A DNA stretch of 64,000 nucleotides from Salticus scenicus (taxonomy: Eukaryota; Arthropoda; Arachnida; Araneae; Salticidae), in the NCBI GenBank assembly GCA_963930645.1, contig OZ005660.1, positions 198,171,427-198,235,426 of the forward strand, given 5' to 3'. Both the position numbers and the translations under genes were made by a program. Under the pieces are notes generated by a model, which worked only from the letters and a program-made list of their open reading frames with translations, was not told the DNA's origin and did not search any database. Below are positions 56,543 to 64,000 of the stretch, piece by piece (the stretch's first letter is position 1; each line of letters starts with the position of its first letter).

Positions 56543-57863
56543 GGGCGAGTCCAGCCTCTGGAACACTTCGACCGATCCAACTGGGCCCTGAGACATTTGA
56601 TCCACGACCGGTCGAAAGAAGAGGTCCGATCCCTGTATTGGATCAAAATCAGTGCTGCCATCTGTAGGCTTAGTTTGAAATTAGCTCTAAAATATTAGAA
56701 TTAAATTAGTTAAAGAAAAATTTAATTCATTAATTAAAAATGTAATTTAACTATGAATAAAAAAAGGTAGATGCATATCTATTTTTTTCTATTCTGCATA
56801 GTTGGGTACATATGCAATGAGATACAATAATATTAATTATATAATTCTTTTTCGAAAATTATTTAAAAAAAATAATAACAATAAAATTTTAATTTTAGAA
56901 AATTTTCCAGCAATTTTTTTTAAATTATTTCCCTCAATTCTGCATTTTTGTATTTTAACGATATATTGTAAACAATTTTAAGTAATATTTTATGGATTTA
57001 TTATCAAGCTAATTTTTGTTAAATATTTTTAAGTTGGAATGTTGAAATTTAAAGCAAATATTTAGCATTCAAATATTTGATGTAAATAAGAAGTAGGTTC
57101 AAGTTTTATTATTATGATCTAAGGTAAGAAATATGAAACTATTACACATTGCCAAAAAATATAAAAATTTTAATTTTAATTTAAATCAATGATTAAAAAA
57201 AAAAAAAAAAAAAAAAAAGAAGTTTTTTAAAATATCATTTCATTGATTGGTTTGTAAATTCAATTAATTATGGATTCAATCAATAACATTTTAAATGTTT
57301 ACTACATTTATGATTTTTTAAAAATTTAAATACAAATTAAATATTGATTTTTAAATATTATTAATTACTTTTATGTTTGAATGCTAAAATTTAATGCAAA
57401 TATATTAACAAAGCAGTACAAAACATATTTAAAATATTTTGTTAAACTGAAAATTTAAAAATTGTTAGCAGGGAGCATTTTAAAATTTTATTTTATTAAA
57501 TTTAAATAATATTCGATAATTTTCTTTTTGCATTATTGTATTATATTTCAATCCATTGCATGAATATATTTATAATTCTAAAACAATTATACAGTTCTTT
57601 AACAACAACAAAAAAAAAATGCTTGTATGCATATTCGCGTTTGTAAGGACCGATAGATGGTGGAACCAGAGCAATAACCAACGGCCAATCAGAGCAATGG
57701 ATTTGTAAATGGATCAAATGACTCGGAAAAAGTTCTTGGGCGATTTGATCCACGACCGGTCCATGGAACACATTACACTGGACGACTTTGATCCAGACCG
57801 GTCGATGAGACTGGACGCATTGTTCCACGACCAATTGGATCGGTCGAAAGCCTGAACCCGCCC
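56543..57863. mobile_element. Harbinger-like element, copy 2, uninterrupted
   Basis: Ends GGGCGAGTCCAGCC and, inverted, GGGCGGGTTCAGGC, with TAA on both sides (56540-56542 and 57864-57866), the PIF/Harbinger duplication. Subterminal CGACCGATCCAA and CCACGACCGGTC words are shared by both ends. 1321 bp with no transposase frame. It provides the unoccupied sites for two MITEs in the copy at 11.4-13.0 kb. Confidence 0.78.
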
Positions 57864-57989
57864 TAAAATTAACGTTTTTAAATGTGATTTTAAGAAATTA
57901 TTAGAAAAATGGGAAAAATACACATTTAAACATAAAAACGGGAAATACGGCTTGAAAAATGGGAGTTGGTAAGTCTGCAACGACTTCTA

Positions 57990-59259
57990 GAAAATTTAAA
58001 GAAGAATATTTAGAATTTTACTAACATCTACCGATACTATTTCACACTCAGACACAATGTGTTGATGTAACATAAAGCATTTTTCCGATATAATTCTTTC
58101 AAGTATATTCAATACACATGGCTTTTTTCTGCGCGTAAATACGTAAATGGTTTTTGAGGTATTTCTTTTGAGAAAACGAACATAGCAAATTTCACACATA
58201 TATAGCTTTTTTCTTCAGTGAATACGTAGATACCTATTTAGATTTTCCGTTTGATCGAGAAAAATCTTCCGAATACACTTTGCTTTCCTCTTCTTTGAGT
58301 TCGTACATGTTCATTCAAAGTTTCCCTTATGGAAAACTTTCAAGAACATATGGAACACTTTCAAGAACATTTTTAATAATATACATACGGTTTTTCTTCT
58401 GTGTGAAAGCATAGATGTGTATTTAGATGCCTCAATTTAGAAAAACGTAATAACTTTTCACTTGTGTGAATGCGTACATGCATATCTAAAACAACTTTCT
58501 CCGAAACACTTAGAACGGATTTCACACAAGTATGTTTTTTCGCCTATATGAATTCATAAATGTTTATTCAGAGCCTTCCTGCCTTAAATAAAACTTTTTT
58601 GGACATATTTCACATTTTTTTTTCTTTGTATGAATGCGTAAATGTGTATTCGAATTGCCCTTGACAGAAAACCTGCTAGTACAAAATTTAAAAATATGGC
58701 TTTTCATCTCTATGGATGCGTGAATGTCAATTTAATTTTTCAATTTGGGAGAATCTTTTAGAACATATTTCTTAGATATAGCTTTTCGCCTGCGTGACTC
58801 CGTGAATGCACATATAATGCAGTTTTCTCGTGGAATGCTTCAAATATATTTCACACATATAAGGGTTTTCTTTTGTGTGAATGTGTACGTGTCCCTTTCT
58901 AGAAAAACGTCTGGAACAGATTCTAGTTTGATTTACATTTTGAATGACTGCGTAAATATCTTACTGAAAATTTTTTAGAACACATTTACCAAACATATGG
59001 CTTTCCTTCTGGTGTGAATGCGTAAATATTTATTAAGAGCAATCTTGTCAAAGAACTCTTTAGAACGAATTTCACACACATATAGCATTTCGCCTGTAAG
59101 AGTGCGTGAATATGCATTTAGATTACTTTTTTGAGAGTATTCTTTAAAAAAACTTTGACACACATATGGCTTTTATCCCATGTGAATGGGTAAATGTGTA
59201 ATTAGATTACTTTTGTCAGAGAATCCTTTAGAACATATTTCACACACATACGTCTTTTC
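57990..59259 (-). pseudogene. Degraded C-terminal part of the zinc-finger array
   Basis: Directly after the stop of the intact core, one more finger follows in frame (EKTYVCEICSKGFSDKSNLI, about 59256-59180) before a TAA. Further left, finger fragments appear in all three minus frames (for example LYVCEIRSKEFFDKIALNKY near 59080-59010) down to about 58000, with TTCACACA, GAATGCGTAAATG and similar words every ~84 bp. Frameshifts and stops prevent translation. Confidence 0.75.
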
Positions 59260-60096
59260 TCATGTGTGAATGCGTAAATGCCGATTTAGATAATTTTTGT
59301 GAGAGAATTTTTTAGAACATATTTCACACACATATGGCTTTTCTTTTGTGTGAATTTGCAAATGTATAATTAAATTACTTTTCTTAAAGAATTCTTTAGA
59401 ACATACTTCACACACATATGACTTTCCTTCGCTGTGAATGCGTAAATGTTTATAAAGATTATCTTTATTAGAGAATCTTTCAGAACATATTTCACATACA
59501 TATGGCTTTTCTCCTGTGTAAATGCGTAAATGTCTATTTAAAGCACATTTCTGAGAAAATCCTTTAGAACATATTTCACACACATATGGCTTTTCTCCTG
59601 TGTGAATCCGTAAATGCCTATCTAGAGTATTTTTGTGAGAGAATCCTTTGGAACATATTTCACACACATACGGCATTTCACCTGTATGAGAGAGTAAATG
59701 ATGGTTTAGACTATCTTTACGAGCGAATTTTTTAGAACATAATTCACACACATACGGCTTTTTTCCCGTGTGAATGCGTAAATGTGTAATTAAATTACTT
59801 TTGTCAGAGAATCCTTTAGAACATATTTCACACACATATGGCTTTTCTTTTGTGTGAATACGTAAATGGATATTTAGATGACTTTTCCGAGAGAATCCTT
59901 TGGAACATGTTTCACACACATATGGCATTTCACCTGTATGAGAGAGTGAATGATCGTTTAGACTATCTTTACGAGAGAATCCTTTAGAACATACTTCACA
60001 CACATATGGATTTTCTTCAATGTGAATGCGTAAATGTTTATTTAGATTACCTTTCGTAGAGAATCTTTTAGAACATATTTGACACACATATGACAT
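59260..60096 (-). CDS. Ten-finger C2H2 zinc-finger protein (open core of a longer array)
   Basis: 278 codons consist only of ten 28-residue C2H2 fingers of the form YVCEICSKGFS-x2-x2-L-x2-HLRIHTGEKP. Such proteins bind DNA in the nucleus, usually as transcription regulators. No KRAB, ZAD, BTB or SET domain is attached. Finger 7 has Tyr in place of the second zinc His (HLRIYT). Fingers 2 and 5 share RKDSLN-x-H and an unusual HTGEMP linker, suggesting a three-finger (252 bp) duplication. The ATG (60096) lies inside a linker (HTGKMSYVC) and the final TGA replaces the Gly codon of the next linker, so the frame is a surviving part of a longer array and not a naturally bounded gene. It could still be an exon or translated fragment. 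Confidence 0.7.
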   Translation of the reverse strand: MSYVCQICSKRFSTKGNLNKHLRIHIEENPYVCEVCSKGFSRKDSLNDHSLSHTGEMPYVCETCSKGFSRKSHLNIHLRIHTKEKPYVCEICSKGFSDKSNLITHLRIHTGKKPYVCELCSKKFARKDSLNHHLLSHTGEMPYVCEICSKGFSHKNTLDRHLRIHTGEKPYVCEICSKGFSQKCALNRHLRIYTGEKPYVCEICSERFSNKDNLYKHLRIHSEGKSYVCEVCSKEFFKKSNLIIHLQIHTKEKPYVCEICSKKFSHKNYLNRHLRIHT

Positions 60097-60600
60097 TTTG
60101 CCTGTATGAGTGCGTCAATGTGTACTTACATTACTCTTCCGAGAGAATTTCTTAGTACATGTTTCATACTCTTATGGCTTTTCTACTGTGTGAATGCGTA
60201 ATGTCTATAACTTTTCTGAGAGAATTCTTTACAACATATTTCACACATATATACCTTTTTTTCGTGTGAACACATAAACGTGTATTTAAAGCACTCTTAT
60301 GAGAAAATTTTTTAGAACATATTTCAGAAATATACGCCTTTGTGTGAATGCGTAAATGCATTTAGATAATCTTTCCGAGAGAAAGCTTTAGAACATACTT
60401 CACACATATGGCTTTTTTGTGTGAATGCGTAAATGTTTAATTAAATAACTTTTGTCACAGAATCGTTTATAATATATTTTACATACATATGGCTTTTCGC
60501 TTTTGCATGTGCATGAATGCTTATTTTTTGCACTCTTGTTTTCTATATAGATATCCCTTTCTAGAAAAACATTTAGAGCACATTTCACACACATATTGTA
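60097..60600 (-). pseudogene. Degraded N-terminal part of the zinc-finger array
   Basis: Just before the intact core, a finger continues in frame (CTKKFSRKSNVSTH) but holds a TGA at 60117-60115. Further upstream more fingers occur in other frames: SEICSKKFSHKSALNTRLCV (60330s-60270s) and EKPYVCKIYYKRFCDKSYLI (about 60500-60430). Each shows substitutions at zinc ligands or frame changes. Together with the left side, the original array held well over ten fingers. Confidence 0.75.
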
Positions 60601-60780
60601 TAACCGCGATAACTTGGCACGCGAATCACGTGTTTTCAGATGATTCCATTAATGAAATAAGGTGAGAGGTTGTGTTTCCATGGTAACACAGAGTAGAGTG
60701 GCTTCCAGATTTGGCGTTGTTAGCCCGTTTCTTAGTGTGAAATTATAATTTGAAGTTGTTGATAAACTTAATGTTTGGAG
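60601..60780 (-). promoter_or_regulatory. Promoter-like region with RFX X-box upstream of the zinc-finger array
   Basis: GTTTCCATGGTAAC at 60674-60687 fits the palindromic RFX X-box (GTTNCCATGGNAAC). A CACGTG E-box lies near 60627. The block is GC-richer than its surroundings and sits directly 5' of the minus-strand finger array. Whether it acts as a promoter is inference. Confidence 0.4.
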
Positions 60781-61489
60781 GTATTTTTAATTACTATTTA
60801 CAAGAAGTGTCCGGAGGTACTATTGTTTACAAATTTTAAAGTTTCGGTGATCAAATAACATTAAAAAAAAATATTTTTGATTTTTTAAAATAAAGTAATC
60901 TTAATGGCTTGCAAAAAGTAATTTTTAAGTACAATCATTATCAGCTGAAAGGGATGAAAGAAGTAACTTAATTAAACTTTTAAAAAGTTTATTTCTACAA
61001 TGTATGAAATAAAAGAAACCATGATTAATACCATTACAGTTTTGATAAAATAAACATTAAATTATTGTAATTGTCATTAAATAACATGACACGGTCATAT
61101 AATGGTTGTAATAACAGTAGAAAGGAAGAAATTTAATTAATCACGATAGTTAATATTTACAAAACATTCAATTATGATATATTTTTAGATTTAAATAATT
61201 GAACTAATCATGATAGTGAATATTTACAAAAAAAAAAAAAAGGAACTGTTTTACGTATACTTCGAAAAGTTAAAAGCTAAACGAGTAAATTTTTGGGATT
61301 CAATTAATTTAAATACTAGAAATAAACATACATGTGAACACAAATTATAAGCAATGTTTAAAGCTATTTTGTTTTATAGATTTCCTGCATGTCTGATAAA
61401 AAAAAAAAAAAAAATTATAAGAAATAATTAAAACAATATTTAAATTGACAAAAATTTAGCAATTTTCTATTTTATTAACAACAATAGAC
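60781..61489. other. AT-rich stretch, no gene seen
   Basis: Nothing recognisable apart from A runs near 61230 and 61398-61414. Confidence 0.5.
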
Positions 61490-61690
61490 ACTTTGACTGC
61501 TCGTACAGGTGCCAAAGAAGCTGGTAAGTGAAAGCATTGTTTGGCGAAAAGAACTGCCGCCAAGCATCATTTGCATTTCATTCGGCCACCCCTTCTTCAA
61601 AATGAACTATTCCAAGGTCGAATGCCATCTTTTCGCGGTTGCACAGTACATGTTTCGTCGCACGTGAGAGAATGCATGTATACTATGATG
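61490..61690 (+). other. GC-richer block with a strong splice-donor match
   Basis: AAGAAGCTGGTAAGTG (near 61515-61530) contains a perfect GTAAGT donor, and CTCGTACAG just upstream could be an acceptor. Short open stretches exist, but none matches a known protein. It may be an untranslated first exon or chance. Confidence 0.3.
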
Positions 61691-62355
61691 TACTAATTTT
61701 GAGGATAATTATAAATATAATTGGGTTTTCATGTGTATGACTGTCTATATGCATATCCATATTAACAAAAATTTTTGTGTTAGGCCTTATTACAGGAGGT
61801 TGGCAAAAATTTCTATATATTGTATGAATACAATGAGGGAAAACAAATTTCTTTGCTAATTATTTTTTATCGTTTAATAGAAACATGTTCACGTAATAAC
61901 GGAAATTTTTCGTGAAATTAACTAGCACCTTTCACAAAATTGAAATTATATCTGTCATTCTTCATATACCTGAAACTGGAGAGTTTTCCTGTGTAGGAGA
62001 TTTTCTTTAAAATTTACATTACTTTATTGATTTTTTAATATTTCTCTTTAACTAACAGTAGTTGAAAACACATTTTAATAAAAATATTAATAAGGCTATA
62101 AATGTATAAATTTAAAGCTATGACCATGGTCACAGCATAGGATATTTCTACCAAGACACATAGGAACCATATCAAATCATTTTTTGAAAAAATAATGAAA
62201 AAGGTAAACAGAATAGCTATTTTACTGCAGAATTGAAGGAGTAAAACCACAGTGTAGTTGCATGTAACATATTCATATTAAATACAAGTTAAAAAAATAT
62301 ATTAAATCAAAAATAACACCTCTAGACTATGACTATTTTAAGCCTTTGGATCACT
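61691..62355. other. AT-rich stretch, no gene seen
   Basis: A minus-strand 71-codon frame (62250-62035) encodes a hydrophobic peptide without recognised family. Confidence 0.45.
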
Positions 62356-62357
62356 TT

Positions 62358-62462
62358 ACTAGCGTCTAGCCCTTGACGGGACTAAGACTACTATATAATA
62401 TAGTAGTCAGTAGTTATATAGTAGTCTTAGACGGGACTAGCGTATAGACCCTGACGGGCAAC
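62358..62462. repeat. Palindrome inside a direct repeat
   Basis: CTAAGACTACTATATAA (62382-62398) and its exact inverse (62414-62430) form a 17 bp perfect stem with a 15-base loop. The hairpin is flanked by two direct copies of CTAGCG-T-TAG-CC-TGACGGG-type sequence (about 62358-62380 and 62436-62460). Confidence 0.8.
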
Positions 62463-64000
62463 TTTTGCGGCGGAGATGGCATTTCAAAGTAGGCGTGCTC
62501 CTGGAGCGGGGAAGTCGTGTTTGTTGTAATGTAATCCGTCCCGTGGTTTACACTTTGGATTTATTTTCTAGAGGATAAAGTTTCAAAATTAGAAAAGTGG
62601 AAATAAAAAATCATATGCATTAATTTAAGAACAGATGTGAATGCAATAGGGGATATTTTATTGCACAATTTTTGTGGTATCGGTTTGCTTTTTTTTCTGT
62701 GCATTTATAACCATTTTTATTTTTTATTATATTTATAACCACTCTCTCTGTTTATAAGAAGAAAAGATAACTTTGTTATTCAGTCACAATTTGAATTGCT
62801 AAAATTATTTAAAACCATTACTTTTATTTATGATTTTTCTTTTTTTATTGGAAAGGGAGGGGGTGGAATTACGCAGAAATATATGGTTTAGTATTTCATT
62901 GTTTAAAATTGAAACTTCAGATTAAGTTTTTAATATTTTCCAGCAAACTTGAAAAGTGTTTATAACTTCGGATCGTTTCGCTGTCTAATTCTCGTAAATA
63001 CTTTTAGAATGCCTGGAAACTTTTAAGTTCATCTATTAAAATAGTGCAAACAAAATTATGTACTGGTTTGTGTACAGAGATTCCCAAAAGTGAGGTATTT
63101 AAAGTATAGTTTTATATATATTTCATGTATAGTTTAACCTAGGGTTGGCAAAAACCAGGATTTTTTTTCAAAAAACAAAACAAAATATCCGTTTTCTTTT
63201 CTTTTGTAACCCGATTTCTATTATCATATGTTTCCCAGTCACATTATAGATATTTGTAAATAAAATTGCCACTTTAAAAAGTAATTAATATTACAATATT
63301 AATTATTACTTCATCTAAACATAATTTAAACTATTAATAATAAACAGGGTTGAGATTTTTTTAGCTTTTTTTTTTCTTTTGTAGGTTGTGATTTTCTTTC
63401 TGTAACAATGTATACAAGAAACAAACTTTGTACTTTCAGACATGAAATTCTCTTATGTATCTCATATAATTAAAAAAGTTTTCACATAGCCATGTTAATA
63501 AAACGTTTATTTATTTATATGTTTAAAATAAAATAATCAAACCATTTATTTCTGTAAAACAGGCTTTTGCCACCTGAATTCTTATATTTGGCTTTAATGT
63601 TTATCTTTTTCATAAAGTTTTATTTACTTTTTACACTTTTGTCGATTTCGTCCTTGAATTACATCCCTGTTGTATAAAAATGCAATATATTTTATTATAG
63701 CTAAAATCTTATATTCAGAACTTCTAAAAATATTTCATAACTATAGTACTGAGTTTTCATTAAAATGATGTAAATGGTAGTAACTGGATTACTGTGAGTT
63801 GACAAAAATTTGATTTTTTTACAGTGAATTTTAAACCTAACATGCTTTTCCTACAATTTAATGATATATTGATAACAAAATAATTCTCAATTTAAGGAAT
63901 TAGGGAAACCTAAAAAAACTCCAGCACAAGGAAAAAGAGTTATAGGAAGAGATTTAAGAAAAAATTATGCTTTTGGATTATGTAATGGAATATTGCAATC
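62463..64000. other. Short GC-rich block, then AT-rich sequence
   Basis: At 62477, GCGGCGGAGATGG has a good Kozak context, but the frame closes after 17 codons (TAA). Beyond about 62600 the sequence is AT-rich to the window edge with no gene or repeat that I can support. Confidence 0.4.

Overview
This window looks like eukaryotic nuclear DNA from an arthropod, most likely a chelicerate such as a spider (inference). It is very AT-rich with long A/T homopolymers. It has almost no coding sequence, many nested cut-and-paste transposons and palindromic MITEs, several kinds of tRNA-derived SINE, and a C2H2 zinc-finger array with short GEKPYVC-type linkers. Nothing looks bacterial: there are no operons, Shine-Dalgarno sites, CRISPR arrays or attachment sites.

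Layout, 0-24 kb. Four copies of a ~213 bp nearly fully palindromic Tc1/mariner-type MITE lie at 562, 1086, 11490 and 17925. SINE pieces lie at 3.5-3.9, 4.65, 5.83, 16.9 and 21.6-22.3 kb. At 6.76-10.15 kb a Harbinger-type MITE (TAA target duplication) is split by a 3.05 kb element with 32 bp terminal inverted repeats, a GCAATAC target duplication and a THAP-domain first exon; this is a candidate P-element relative. A second, intact copy of the same MITE at 12.6 kb sits inside a larger element whose uninterrupted paralogue is at 56.5-57.9 kb. A hAT element (18.26-20.57 kb, 8 bp duplication) contains a pogo/Tigger-like element. Large foldback palindromes at 20.9-21.4 and 21.6-21.8 kb and a ~115 bp tandem array (22.5-23.7 kb) follow.

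24-37 kb. A degraded Helitron-like element runs from 24.55 to 26.67 kb. The 26.7-31.1 kb stretch is poor in recognisable repeats and has an unexplained GC-rich island at 29.2 kb. A Gypsy-class retrotransposon (5' LTR, tRNA-Ser primer site, gag, protease, RT, RNase H, integrase) occupies 32.8-36.7 kb. It carries two single-base frame changes and has no visible 3' LTR.

37-64 kb. The 37-49 kb part is mostly anonymous AT-rich sequence with a hAT MITE (42.67 kb), a pogo-like MITE (46.16 kb) and one possible 3' terminal exon (45.60 kb). From 49.5 to 52.6 kb there is a complex of satellites with its own foldback element. A nearly complete hAT element with an intron-containing but inactivated transposase fills 53.15-55.95 kb. 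The last gene-like object is a minus-strand C2H2 zinc-finger array (58.0-60.6 kb), whose ten-finger open core (59260-60096) is bounded by single in-frame stops. A short promoter-like region with an RFX X-box lies upstream of it.

The genes do not form a pathway. The window is best read as transposons inserted into one another, with one host-type zinc-finger locus near the right end. Three insertions can be checked against unoccupied paralogous sites in the same window, which gives a relative order for some events. All boundaries and identities come from reading the sequence by eye, without database searches.
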